64,000 bases of DNA from Candidatus Binatia bacterium (GCA_035631035.1 DASQJL010000042.1:1-64000); one strand, 5' to 3'. Shown: positions 44,386 to 53,357, numbered from the stretch's first letter. Translations and numbers: made by a program. The notes: generated by a model from the letters alone, not told the origin.

Positions 44386-45228
44386 ATGGCGCGCGCGGCG
44401 GTCATCCAGATTCCGGGCGTCAACTGCGAGTACGAGAGCGCTCGGGCCCTGGAGCGCGTCGGCATCGAAGCGTCGATCCTCCGCTTCAACGAGCCCGCGT
44501 CGGTGCTCTCCGAGTTCGACGCCTATCTCCTGCCGGGCGGCTTCGCGTTCCAGGACCGAATCCGCGCCGGGGCGGTCGCCGCCAAGCTCCCCGCCGTCGA
44601 GCGGATCGCGGCCGAATCGGAGCGGGGGAAGATCGTGGTCGGAATCTGCAACGGAGCGCAGGTGCTGGTCGAAGCGGGGCTCGTCCCCGGGATCCGTCCA
44701 GGCCGCGTGGAGCTCGCGCTCGCGCCCAACAAGGCGCCGCGGCGCCAGGGCTATCTCTGCCGCTGGATCTGGGTGCGGGCCGAAGAGGGTCCCGGGCGCG
44801 ACGCCTTCACCGCCGCGCTCGAGCCCGGCGCGGTGGTGCCGCTCCCGATGGCGCACGGCGAAGGGCGCTTCGAGACCGCCGACCCCGACGTGCGCCGCGC
44901 GATCGAGTCGGAGGGGCTCGCCCTTCTTCGCTACGTCGCGCCCGGCGGCGCGCCCGCGCGCGGGTGGCCGGACGATCCCAACGGGGCGATGCTCCACGCC
45001 GCCGGCATCACCAACCGGGGCGGAAACGTGCTGGCGTTCATGCCGCACCCCGAGCGGGCAAACGCCCTGAAGCACGTCCCGCTCGACCTGCCCGGCACCT
45101 GGGGCGAGGCGAGGCGCCGCGCGGTGGGAACCTGGGAGGCGCTGGAAGGGGACGGCCCGGGAGCCTTCCTCTTCCGCTCCCTCGCCGCGCGGCTGGGCGC
45201 CGCCACGCCGGCGGGAAGGTCGCGATGA
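44386..45228 (+). CDS. purQ: FGAM synthase glutaminase subunit PurQ
   Basis: A 280-residue class I glutamine amidotransferase starting at ATG 44386. Nucleophile Cys lies in GICNGAQVL; His/Glu in MPHPERAN. It supplies ammonia to PurL. It is somewhat longer than the about 225-residue PurQ of Bacillus, closer to archaeal-type PurQ, with insertions such as the WIWVRAEEGPG region. It overlaps the next gene in an ATGA. Confidence 0.95.
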   Translation: MARAAVIQIPGVNCEYESARALERVGIEASILRFNEPASVLSEFDAYLLPGGFAFQDRIRAGAVAAKLPAVERIAAESERGKIVVGICNGAQVLVEAGLVPGIRPGRVELALAPNKAPRRQGYLCRWIWVRAEEGPGRDAFTAALEPGAVVPLPMAHGEGRFETADPDVRRAIESEGLALLRYVAPGGAPARGWPDDPNGAMLHAAGITNRGGNVLAFMPHPERANALKHVPLDLPGTWGEARRRAVGTWEALEGDGPGAFLFRSLAARLGAATPAGRSR

Positions 45229-45845
45229 GCTCGGTTCTTCTCATACGGCTCAAGATCCCCGATCTCACCGCCTTGACCGCGCTCGACGCCGGGCGCGCGC
45301 TCCTTCCGGCGGGCCAGGAGCTCATGCGGCTGGTGCGGGAAGAGGTGGTCCTCTTCGAGCCGGCCGGGGAGTCGCGAGCTCCGGGATCGGCCGCCGCCCG
45401 GGAGCTGGACGCGAAACTCCTGAAAGCGGTGGAGACCAGCAACTTCTTCGTGAATCCAAACAAGGAGCGCTACCGGCTGATCGCCGCCTCCGAGCGGGGG
45501 GAGGCCTGGACGCCGCCCGAGGGGAGCTGGGGCATCCTGACGCGCCCGCGCGGAGATACGCGGGACGCCGGGCTCCTCGAGCGCCTGCAGCGGGAGCACC
45601 CGCTGGCGGGGCTTTCGGCGATCCGGCGGGGGCGCGTCTGGTGGCTCTGGACCCGCGGGGCCGACGGAAGCGCGGGCAGGGAAGGGGCGCTGGAGGCGCT
45701 GGGACCGGTGGAGCACGCCGGCCGGGGGCTCCTGGTGAATCCCCATTCCGAGTCGTGGCTCGTTCTTCCGGGTCCCATTCCCTGGACCCGCATCGAAACG
45801 TTTCTCGCGGCGCCGGAGCCGGCGGCCGCGGCCACCACCACCTGA
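45225..45845 (+). CDS. Uncharacterised purine-operon protein; candidate tandem PurS-like subunit
   Basis: A 206-residue soluble protein between purQ and purF, coupled to purQ by ATGA. Not recognised by name. It appears to be two diverged repeats, about 1-87 and 101-181. Each begins with a short beta strand (LLIRLKIPD; GILTRPRGD), passes a helix (LDAGRALLP; GLLERLQRE), a strand pair (REEVVLFEP; IRRGRVWWLW) and ends similarly (NFFVNPNKERYRLI; GLLVNPHSESWLVL). PurS has the same order, including an IRxGK-type strand and a terminal LLANPVIEDY-type segment, and works as a dimer; this gene may be a fused, diverged PurS pair. The identity is inference, not family-level recognition. Confidence 0.55.
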   Translation: MSSVLLIRLKIPDLTALTALDAGRALLPAGQELMRLVREEVVLFEPAGESRAPGSAAARELDAKLLKAVETSNFFVNPNKERYRLIAASERGEAWTPPEGSWGILTRPRGDTRDAGLLERLQREHPLAGLSAIRRGRVWWLWTRGADGSAGREGALEALGPVEHAGRGLLVNPHSESWLVLPGPIPWTRIETFLAAPEPAAAATTT

Positions 45846-45856
45846 GAGGAGCGATC

Positions 45857-47287
45857 GTGGACGAAGCCCAGGACGACCGGCTGCGGGAGGAATGCGGCGT
45901 GTTCGGCATCTGGGGCGCGGAGAACGCGGCGCGCCTCGCCTACGCCGGACTCTACGCCCTCCAGCATCGCGGGCAGGAGAGCGCCGGGATCGTGGCCAGC
46001 GACGGAAAGGAGTTCCACGCCCACCGCGGCCTGGGCCTCGTCTCCGACGTCTTCGCCGGAGGCGTCCTCGACCGTCTGACGGGCCACGTCGCGATCGGAC
46101 ACAACCGCTACTCCACCACGGGCCGGAACCACCCCCAGAACGCCCAGCCGCTCGTCGTGAACTACCGCGAGGGGGACCTCGCGATCGGCCACAACGGGAA
46201 TCTTGTGAACGCGCTCGCGCTGCGCCGCGAGATGGAAGAGCAGGGCTCCATCTTCCAGACCACCAGCGACACCGAGGTGATCCTCCACCTGATCGCGCGC
46301 TCCAAGGCGACGGAGCTGGAGCGGATGATCCCCGAGGCGCTGGCGCGCTGCCAGGGGGCCTACTCGCTCGTGATCCTCGCGGGCGAGACCCTCGTCGGCG
46401 TGCGCGATCCGCGCGGCTTCCGACCGCTCTGCCTGGGACGGCGCGGCACGGCGCACGTGCTCGCGAGCGAAACCTGCGCGCTCGACATCGTCGGCGCCGA
46501 CTTCGTCCGCGAGATCGATCCGGGGGAGATGGTGGTCATCGACCGGGACGGGGTGCGCTCGTTCCGGATCCTCGCGCCCGAGCCGCAGCGCGCCTGCGTC
46601 TTCGAGCTGATCTACTTCTCCCGCCCCGACAGCGTCGTCTTCGGCGTGAGCGTGGACTCGGTGCGGCGCAAGCTGGGACGCCGCCTGGCCGAGGAGCATC
46701 CCGCTGACGCCGACATCGTCATCTCGGTGCCGGACTCCAGCAACTCCGCCGCCCTGGGATTCGCCGAGGCGTCGGGTCTCCCCTTCGAGCTGGGCCTGAT
46801 CCGGAACCACTACGTCGGGCGCACCTTCATCGCCCCCGAGCAGATCACGCGCTCCTTCGGCGTGAACATGAAGTTCAACGCCGTGCGCCGCATCCTGGAC
46901 GGCAAGCGCGTCGTGGTCGTGGACGACTCGATCGTGCGCGGCACGACCAGCCGGAGCCTCGTCATGATGCTCCGCGCCGCCGGCGCGAAGGAGGTCCACT
47001 TCCGGGTCTCCAGCCCGCCGATCGGCTGGTCCTGCTACTACGGCATCGACACGCCGAACCGCCGCGAGCTGATCGCCTCGTCGCACACGATTGAGGAGAT
47101 CCGGAACTACCTGCACGTCGACTCCCTGGGCTATCTCTCCATGGAGGGGCTGCGCTCCTGCGTGGAGACGCCGGACGCGCACTGCTACGCCTGCTTCAAC
47201 GGCGACTACTCGGTGCGGTTCGGCGAGGAGATGGACAAGTTGGCGATGGAACGCCCGGCTGTGAAGAACGGCGGCGCCAAGGCGTAA
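45857..47287 (+). CDS. purF: Amidophosphoribosyltransferase
   Basis: A 476-residue PurF starting at GTG 45857, with AGAGGAG five bases upstream. The short propeptide ends before the catalytic Cys of EECGVFGIWG, so self-cleavage is expected. PRPP-binding loop: VVVVDDSIVRGTTSR. Zn/Fe-S-type ligands in the C-terminal part (SCVETPDAHCYACF) suggest a Bacillus-type PurF with a 4Fe-4S cluster. It makes phosphoribosylamine, the first committed purine step. Confidence 0.96.
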   Translation: MDEAQDDRLREECGVFGIWGAENAARLAYAGLYALQHRGQESAGIVASDGKEFHAHRGLGLVSDVFAGGVLDRLTGHVAIGHNRYSTTGRNHPQNAQPLVVNYREGDLAIGHNGNLVNALALRREMEEQGSIFQTTSDTEVILHLIARSKATELERMIPEALARCQGAYSLVILAGETLVGVRDPRGFRPLCLGRRGTAHVLASETCALDIVGADFVREIDPGEMVVIDRDGVRSFRILAPEPQRACVFELIYFSRPDSVVFGVSVDSVRRKLGRRLAEEHPADADIVISVPDSSNSAALGFAEASGLPFELGLIRNHYVGRTFIAPEQITRSFGVNMKFNAVRRILDGKRVVVVDDSIVRGTTSRSLVMMLRAAGAKEVHFRVSSPPIGWSCYYGIDTPNRRELIASSHTIEEIRNYLHVDSLGYLSMEGLRSCVETPDAHCYACFNGDYSVRFGEEMDKLAMERPAVKNGGAKA

Positions 47288-47332
47288 CGCACTCGACGGC
47301 CGTGCCTACGGGCGGCCGAGCGCACTGCGTTT

Positions 47333-47451
47333 GGCGCGAGGGGAGACAGCCATTCGGGCGGCCGCCCTCCGGCCCGACTCTCTCCACTTGTTTGGGAAAC
47401 ACCTCGGCGGGCCTCCGGGAGGCGCCCTCCGCGGCTGCCTCCCCTCGCGTC
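47333..47451. ncRNA. Possible structured RNA or long hairpin of unknown role
   Basis: Bases 47333-47351 pair with 47433-47451: 19 pairs with one mismatch and one wobble (core GCGAGGGGAGACAGCC with GGCTGCCTCCCCTCGC). The 81-base interior contains smaller hairpins, such as GCCTCCGGGAGGC near 47411-47423. It lies 46 bases after purF. It lacks a T-tract and does not match SRP RNA, tRNA or tmRNA features I could recognise. It may be a transcript end, an RNA gene or a cruciform. Confidence 0.4.
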
Positions 47452-47578
47452 CACGGATCGCGTCTCGACCTGCCGACCACTGCTCTCCCACGATCTAATC
47501 GAGGCGAGATCCCTGGCTAACTTTTTACCGTCGCTAGCGGCGGTGAATCGATGGGCAAGTGTCTTCATGGATTGACGC

Positions 47579-47600
47579 GACAGAACGTCCTTACGTTGTC
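47579..47600. promoter_or_regulatory. Candidate activator site upstream of the pilB promoter
   Basis: A short inverted repeat, AACGT-CCTT-ACGTT, flanked by GACAG and GTC, lies about 200 bases upstream of the sigma-54 promoter, a normal distance for enhancer-binding sites. No second copy was found near the other sigma-54 promoters, so confidence is low. Confidence 0.25.
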
Positions 47601-47792
47601 ACCGGAGAGCGCAGGTGGGTCCGGGCGATGAGGTCAGGTCGCACGGACCTTTGTGCCGCTGGTCAGCTCTCGACCGCTCCTCGCCGAGGCTGACCGCTTT
47701 TATCCGTTTCAAACTCCGGCCTCGCCGCCCGCCGAAAACCCTAAGCCGAAGAATCGTCTTCGCTTTGGCCGGAGTAGATCCGGCGTCTTCCG

Positions 47793-47808
47793 TGGCACGC
47801 CGATTGCC
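47793..47808 (+). promoter_or_regulatory. rpoN-dependent: Sigma-54 (-24/-12) promoter of the pilB-like gene
   Basis: TGGCAC (47793-47798), five bases, then TTGCC (47804-47808). The -24 element is complete, including the following G. Transcription should begin near 47820, about 40 bases before GTG 47863. Type IV pilus genes are common sigma-54 targets. Confidence 0.7.
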
Positions 47809-47862
47809 CTTTCGGTCGCGGCCGGAACCCGTCCGGGGCCGGCGCCACCCTGGAGATCGACG

Positions 47863-49803
47863 GTGACCGAGAGCAAGCGGAAGAAGGTGGGGGAGTACCT
47901 CCTCGAGGCGGGCCTCATCACGGAGGACCAGCTCAAGGAAGCGCTCCGCCGTCAGCGGCAGACGAAGGAGCCCCTGGGACAGATCCTGGCGCGCGCGGGC
48001 TTCGTCGACGAGGGAGACGTCTGTCGTGTCCTTCACCAGCAGCTCGGGCTTCCGATCGTGGACCTCCAGGCCCTCGCCATCGACGAGGCGGTGATCGCCC
48101 TGGTCAAGGAGGAGCTGGCCAAGCGCTACACCGCGATCCCGGTCGGCAAGGAGAATCAGAACACGATCCGGGTCGCGATGGCCGATCCGCTGAACGTCTC
48201 GGCCATGGAGGACATCCGCTTCCAGAGCGGCTACTTCGTGCGCCCGGTCCTGGCACCCCCCACGGACATCCTCGAAGCGATCACGCGCTACTACCATCTC
48301 GACGACTCGGTCGGGGAGGTGCTCGAGAACATCATCCGGAGCGACCCGGGGCGGGAAGTGCGCGAGCTGGTCGAGGACGCGCAGGAGGAGTCGCTGACGG
48401 CGAACGCGGCCGAGCTGGCTGCCGGCTCGCCGATCGTGCGCCTGGCGAACTGGATCATCGCCCGCGCGGTCGAGCTCCGCGCGAGCGACATCCACATCGA
48501 GCCGCAGGACAAGGGCGTGGGCGTGCGCGTGCGCGTGGACGGCCTGCTGCAAGACCTGGAGCGGATGCCGAAGTGGACGCAGGGAGCCCTGATCTCGCGC
48601 ATCAAGATCCTCGCCGCCCTCGACATCGCCGAAAAGCGCATCCCGCAGGATGGCCGCTTCCGCGTGGAGTCGGAGGGACGCCGCATCGATCTCCGCGTCT
48701 CCACGCTTCCGACCCTGCACGGCGAAAAGATCGTGATCCGCATCGTCGACCAGGAGCGCACCGCGCTCCGGCTGGACACGCTGGGGCTGACGCCGCAGAG
48801 CCTGGCCGACATCCGGGAGTTCGCCGGAAGACCGCAGGGGATCCTGATCGTCACCGGGCCGACGGGAAGCGGCAAGACGACGCTCCTCTATTCCATCCTC
48901 GAGCAGATCCACTCGGTCACGAAGAACATCATCACGGCCGAGGACCCGATCGAGCACCAGGTCCCGGGCGTGAACCAGGTGCAGGTGGACGAGAAGAGCA
49001 AGAAGACCTTCGCCTCGGTGCTCCGCGCCATGCTGCGCCAGGACCCGGACGTCATGATGGTGGGCGAGGTGCGCGACGCCGAGACGGCGCAGATCGCGTT
49101 TCGCGCCTCGATCACGGGGCACCTGGTGCTCTCGACGGTGCACACCAACGATGCCGCCTCCGCCGTGACCCGTCTGGTCGACCTGGGGCTCGCCCCCTAC
49201 ATGGTCTCCTCGGCGCTGATCGCGGTGATCTCGATGCGCCTGGTGCGGACGCTCTGTCCCAAGTGCAAGGACGCCTACGTCCCCTCGGCCGACCTGCTGC
49301 GCTCGGCGGGCCTCTCCGGAAGCGACGCGCGGCGCCTGGTGCTCTATCGCCCCGCCGGGTGCGAGGCGTGCAACGGCACCGGCTATCGCGGGCGCACGGG
49401 CATCTACGAGATCCTCGAGATGAAGGAATCGCTCCGCCGGCTGGTCACCTCGGGCGGCACCGAGGCGATGATCCGCGCCGCCGCCGTCGAGGCGGGCATG
49501 GTGCCGATCGGACAGGACGGGCTCTCCAAGGCGCTCGCGGGGGAGACGACGATCGACGAGCTGCGCCGCGTGATCTACACGCCCGACGAGTCGGGACGCA
49601 TCTGCGGCGGCTGTCACGCCACCATCTCGTCCGACTTCTCCTTCTGTCCGGAGTGCGGGACGCGCGCCGAGCTGGCGTGCGGGCAGTGCGGCAAGCGCGT
49701 CGCGCCCGAGTGGTCGTACTGCACGGGATGCGGGCACCCGCGGGCGGGCGCCGTCAGCGACGTCGAGCCCGGCGCGCTTGACCCATCCTCGTTCGCTCCC
49801 TAG
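47863..49803 (+). CDS. pilB: PilB/GspE-type secretion ATPase with C-terminal zinc ribbons
   Basis: A 646-residue ATPase starting at GTG 47863, with GGAG upstream. Order: MshEN/GspE N-terminal domain (about 1-150; EYLLEAGLITEDQLKEALRR), ATPase core with Walker A GPTGSGKTT, Asp box, Walker B MVGEVRDAETA and His box VLSTVHTND, and a tetra-Cys CPKC/CEAC zinc site. Unusually, two more zinc-ribbon-like CxxC pairs follow at about 580-625 (CGGC-CPEC and CGQC-CTGC), after the point where PilB normally ends. It powers type IV pilus or type II-like secretion assembly. The other pilus genes are not in this window. Confidence 0.88.
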   Translation: MTESKRKKVGEYLLEAGLITEDQLKEALRRQRQTKEPLGQILARAGFVDEGDVCRVLHQQLGLPIVDLQALAIDEAVIALVKEELAKRYTAIPVGKENQNTIRVAMADPLNVSAMEDIRFQSGYFVRPVLAPPTDILEAITRYYHLDDSVGEVLENIIRSDPGREVRELVEDAQEESLTANAAELAAGSPIVRLANWIIARAVELRASDIHIEPQDKGVGVRVRVDGLLQDLERMPKWTQGALISRIKILAALDIAEKRIPQDGRFRVESEGRRIDLRVSTLPTLHGEKIVIRIVDQERTALRLDTLGLTPQSLADIREFAGRPQGILIVTGPTGSGKTTLLYSILEQIHSVTKNIITAEDPIEHQVPGVNQVQVDEKSKKTFASVLRAMLRQDPDVMMVGEVRDAETAQIAFRASITGHLVLSTVHTNDAASAVTRLVDLGLAPYMVSSALIAVISMRLVRTLCPKCKDAYVPSADLLRSAGLSGSDARRLVLYRPAGCEACNGTGYRGRTGIYEILEMKESLRRLVTSGGTEAMIRAAAVEAGMVPIGQDGLSKALAGETTIDELRRVIYTPDESGRICGGCHATISSDFSFCPECGTRAELACGQCGKRVAPEWSYCTGCGHPRAGAVSDVEPGALDPSSFAP

Positions 49804-49881
49804 AATCCCCCGACTTCCCGCCCGCTGCGGCAACGAGCCGCGCCCGGAGGCGGCGGGAGCGAACACGATCGCGGGAGCCCC

Positions 49882-51354
49882 GTGTCCATTCAGGAAGTCC
49901 GCCGCGCGAAGCTCCAGGCGCTCCAGGAGCGCGGGATCCAGCCGTACGCCTACCGATACGACGCCACGCACCGCTCCGCCGCGATCCGCGCGCAGCACGC
50001 CGCCCTGGAAGCTTCCGGTGAGGCGGTGCGCGTCGCCGGGCGCCTGATGACGAAGCGGGGCCACGGCAAGGCCTCGTTCGCCCACATCAAGGACGAGGAC
50101 GGGCTTCTCCAGATCTATCTCCGCGAGGACGCGCTCGGCCCGGAGGCCTACGCCGAGGCGCTGGACTTCGACCTCGGCGACTGGGTCGGCATCGAGGGGT
50201 CGGTGTTCCGGACCAAGACGGGCGAGATCACGGTCAAGGCCGCGGCGGTGACGCTCCTCTCCAAGTCGCTCCACCCGCTTCCGGAGAAGTGGCACGGGCT
50301 GACCGACGTCGAGATCCGCTACCGCCAGCGCTACACCGATCTCGTCGTGAACGACGAGGTCCGCGCCGTGTTCAAGGCGCGCGCCCGCCTGATCCGCTCG
50401 ATCCGGGAATTTCTCGACGCCCGGGGGTATCTGGAGGTGGAGACGCCCGTGCTGCAGCCGCTCTACGGCGGGGCCGCGGCGCGCCCCTTCACGACGCATC
50501 ACAACGCGCTCGACATGCCGCTCTACCTGCGGATCGCGGATGAGCTGTATCTCAAGCGCCTCATCGTCGGGGGCTTCGAGCGCGTCTACGAGATCGCGAA
50601 GGACTTCCGGAACGAGGGGATCGACCGGAGCCACAACCCCGAGTTCACCATGCTCGAGTTCTACCAGGCCTATGCGGACTACGAGACGATGATGGAAGTG
50701 ACGCAGGACCTGATCGTGCACGCGGCGCGGACCCTCCACGGTGGCACCCTGGTGCCGCACGAGGGGAGGACGATCGATTTCGCGCCTCCCTGGAACCGGC
50801 TCCGCTACAAGGAGGCCGCGGCGAAGGCGCTCGGCGTCGCCGCCCTCCCGGAAGGGGAGGAGGATCTCCGCGCGCTGGCCGGGCGCGCCGGCTTGAAGCT
50901 CGATCCCGCATTCGGGTGGGGGCGGATCCTGGACGAGGTGGTCTCGGAGAAGGTGCAGCCCGGCCTGGAGCGGCCGACGTTCCTTCTCGACCATCCCAGG
51001 GACGTGTCGCCGCTCGCCAAGACGCGCCGCGGCGACCCCACCGTCGTGGAGCGCTTCGAGCTGATCGTCGCGGGGATGGAGGTCGCGAACAGCTTTTCGG
51101 AGCAGAACGACCCGCTGGAGCAGCGCCGCGCCTTCGAGGCGCAGATGCGCCAGCGGGAGCGCGGCGACGACGAGGCGCAGATGCTGGACGAGGACTACCT
51201 GCGCGCCCTGGAGCTGGGCATGCCGCCGACGGGGGGCGTGGGGATCGGGGTCGACCGGCTGATCATGCTGCTCGCCGACCAGCGGAGCATTCGCGACGTG
51301 ATCCTCTTCCCGCAGATGCGCCCCGAAGAACGCGCCGGCGAGGAGGGCGCCTAG
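49882..51354 (+). CDS. lysS: Lysyl-tRNA synthetase, class II
   Basis: A 490-residue LysRS starting at GTG 49882, behind GGGAG. The N-terminal OB domain spans about 45-145 (VRVAGRLMTKRGHGKASF); class II motifs include motif 2 FRNEGIDRSHNPEFTMLEFY and motif 3 GVGIGVDRLIML. It charges tRNA(Lys). It heads a likely run with LolC/E and LolD genes. Confidence 0.96.
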   Translation: MSIQEVRRAKLQALQERGIQPYAYRYDATHRSAAIRAQHAALEASGEAVRVAGRLMTKRGHGKASFAHIKDEDGLLQIYLREDALGPEAYAEALDFDLGDWVGIEGSVFRTKTGEITVKAAAVTLLSKSLHPLPEKWHGLTDVEIRYRQRYTDLVVNDEVRAVFKARARLIRSIREFLDARGYLEVETPVLQPLYGGAAARPFTTHHNALDMPLYLRIADELYLKRLIVGGFERVYEIAKDFRNEGIDRSHNPEFTMLEFYQAYADYETMMEVTQDLIVHAARTLHGGTLVPHEGRTIDFAPPWNRLRYKEAAAKALGVAALPEGEEDLRALAGRAGLKLDPAFGWGRILDEVVSEKVQPGLERPTFLLDHPRDVSPLAKTRRGDPTVVERFELIVAGMEVANSFSEQNDPLEQRRAFEAQMRQRERGDDEAQMLDEDYLRALELGMPPTGGVGIGVDRLIMLLADQRSIRDVILFPQMRPEERAGEEGA

Positions 51355-51388
51355 CGCTCCGCCCGGAGCGGCGGCCCGGCACCCACGG

Positions 51389-52612
51389 ATGGGCTACGTC
51401 TGGATCATCGCCTCGCGCTACCTGCGCTCGAAGCGGCGGCTCAACTTCATCACGCTCGTGAGCCTGCTGGCCATCGGCGGCGTCTTCGTTGGCACCGCGG
51501 CCCTGACGATCGTCCTCTCGGTCATGAACGGGTTCGAGGACCAGGTGCAGCGGCGGATCGCGGGCACGAACGCGCACATCGCCGTCCTCTCCGGCGACGA
51601 CCGGCCGATGCGGGAAAATCCCGATCTCGTCCGCGCGATCCGGAAGACGCTGCCCACGGCCCAGGTCGCGCCGTTCGTCTACGGCAAGGTGATGGTGGCC
51701 TCGCGCCACGGGATCGACGGCATGGTGCTGAAGGGGGTGGACCCGCCCGCCGAGGCGCGCGTGACCGACATCCTCGCGCACCTGACGCCCACCCGCGACG
51801 CGTTCGAGGGGGGCGATCTGCCGGGCATCGCGCTCGGCCGCGAGCTGGCCTCGCGCCTCCGCGTGGCGACCGGCGACGTGATCCTGATCAGCCTGCCCAC
51901 GGAGGAGCCGGGAGGGGTTCTGGGCGGCGTGCCGCGCACGACGCGGCTCCGCGTGACCTCGATCTTCGAGTCGGGGCTCTACGAGTACGACTCCTCCTTC
52001 GGCGTGGTCCTCGCGCCGACGGCCGCGTCCTTCTTCCGCCTCGACGGCGAGATCACCGGCTACCAGCTTCGCATTCCCGACATGTTCCGAGCGGCCGAGG
52101 ACTCGCGGGCGCTGGAGCAGGCGCTCGGGCCCTCCTACCGGGTGACGAACTGGATCGACCTCAACCGGAATCTGTTCGCCTGGATGCGCATCGAGAAGGC
52201 GGTGATGTTCACGATCCTGATCCTCATCGTGATCGTGGCGGCCGTGAACATCGTCTCGAGCCTGGTCATGCTCGTTCTTGAGAAACGCCGCGACATCGGT
52301 GTTCTACGCACCATGGGGGTGACTCCGAGGGGCATCCTCCAGATCTTCCTGCTCCAGGGGACCCTGGTGGGGCTGTGCGGCACGGCGCTCGGGCTGGGCG
52401 CGGGCGTTGCCGTCTCGTATGCGCTGGGCCGCTGGAAGCTGCTCCATCTTCCCGGGGAGATCTACTTCATCGACACCCTGCCCGTGAAAATGGAATGGCA
52501 CGACATCGTCTTCGTGGCGGTGGCGGCGACGGTGACCTGCTTCCTCGCGAGCCTCTATCCCGCGTGGCAGGCCGCGCGGCTTGCCCCGGTCCAGACGATC
52601 CGGTATGAATGA
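51389..52612 (+). CDS. lolC: Lipoprotein-releasing permease LolC/LolE family
   Basis: A 407-residue ABC permease with four membrane helices: one near 20-45 (ITLVSLLAIGGVFVGTAALT), then a large periplasmic domain, and three after about 265. The MacB/FtsX-type core includes IVSSLVMLVLEKRRDIGVLR. Paired with the downstream ATPase it extracts mature lipoproteins from the inner membrane for transfer to LolA. Only one permease gene is present, so LolF-like homodimeric use is possible. It overlaps lolD by 8 bases. Confidence 0.9.
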   Translation: MGYVWIIASRYLRSKRRLNFITLVSLLAIGGVFVGTAALTIVLSVMNGFEDQVQRRIAGTNAHIAVLSGDDRPMRENPDLVRAIRKTLPTAQVAPFVYGKVMVASRHGIDGMVLKGVDPPAEARVTDILAHLTPTRDAFEGGDLPGIALGRELASRLRVATGDVILISLPTEEPGGVLGGVPRTTRLRVTSIFESGLYEYDSSFGVVLAPTAASFFRLDGEITGYQLRIPDMFRAAEDSRALEQALGPSYRVTNWIDLNRNLFAWMRIEKAVMFTILILIVIVAAVNIVSSLVMLVLEKRRDIGVLRTMGVTPRGILQIFLLQGTLVGLCGTALGLGAGVAVSYALGRWKLLHLPGEIYFIDTLPVKMEWHDIVFVAVAATVTCFLASLYPAWQAARLAPVQTIRYE

Positions 52613-53324
52613 GCCGGGTGAGGGCGAAGCACCCCTGCTCGAAGCGGAAGGCCTGGCCAAGACTTACGACGAAGGGATCGCGCCGGTCGTGGTGTTGCGC
52701 GACGTCTCCCTCCGGGTGATGCCGGGGGAGATGGTCGCGGTGGTGGGAGCCTCGGGCTCCGGAAAGTCGACGCTGCTCCACCTGCTGGGGGGGCTCGACC
52801 GGCCCACCGCCGGCACCGTGCGGGTCGCAGGCGTCGCGATGTCGTCCCTCGACGAGGAGGGGCGCTCGAAGCTACGCGGCCGGTCGGTGGGGTTCGTGTT
52901 CCAGTTCCACCAGCTCCTCCCCGAATTCACCGCGCTGGAGAACGCGATGATGCCGGGGTGGATCGCGGGAAGACCGGCGCCCCAGGTGCGGAAACGGGCC
53001 GAGAGCCTGCTTCGGGACCTCGGCCTGGGCGGACGGCTGGAGCACAAGCCCTCCGAGCTTTCGGGCGGGGAGCAGCAGCGCGTGGCCGTGGCGCGAGCCT
53101 TGCATCTGCAACCGGCAGTGCTGCTTGCGGACGAGCCGACCGGCAATCTGGACCGTCCGGCCACCATGGCGCTGCTGGAGATTCTGGAGCGGTACCGGCA
53201 GGAAGAATCCCAAGCCATTGTGATCGCGACGCATAATGCGGAAGTGGCCGGTGCGGCGGGACGGGTCCTGAGCCTACAGGATGGACGACTCCAGCCGATG
53301 AAAGTGATGCCGACCCGCATCTAA
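52605..53324 (+). CDS. lolD: Lipoprotein-releasing ATPase LolD
   Basis: A 239-residue ABC ATPase starting at ATG 52605, overlapping the permease gene. Walker A GASGSGKST, Q-loop VFQFHQLLPEFTALEN (LolD-like), signature LSGGEQQRVAVARAL, Walker B VLLADEPTGNLD. It supplies energy for lipoprotein release. The stop is 33 bases ahead of mcsA. Confidence 0.93.
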   Translation: MNEPGEGEAPLLEAEGLAKTYDEGIAPVVVLRDVSLRVMPGEMVAVVGASGSGKSTLLHLLGGLDRPTAGTVRVAGVAMSSLDEEGRSKLRGRSVGFVFQFHQLLPEFTALENAMMPGWIAGRPAPQVRKRAESLLRDLGLGGRLEHKPSELSGGEQQRVAVARALHLQPAVLLADEPTGNLDRPATMALLEILERYRQEESQAIVIATHNAEVAGAAGRVLSLQDGRLQPMKVMPTRI

Positions 53325-53357
53325 ACGGCGAGGGACCGTCAGGAGGGAAGAGCGGCC

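Larger units (their letters stand above)
47288..47862 (+). other. Long non-coding interval between purF and pilB
   Basis: No gene is supported here; short open frames have no recognisable content. The stretch holds a long imperfect inverted repeat (47333-47451), a small palindrome (47579-47600) and a sigma-54 promoter (47793-47808), each listed separately. It is the largest gene-free interval in the window. Confidence 0.7.

Noticed and set aside
47572-47600. TTGACG as a -35 element upstream of pilB
   Set aside because: The next -10-like hexamer is only 13 bases away, too short; the sigma-54 site downstream explains the gene better.
47288-47862. tRNA, SRP RNA, tmRNA or cyclic-di-GMP riboswitch in the purF-pilB gap
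   Set aside because: No matching conserved core was found on either strand; only generic structure is present.
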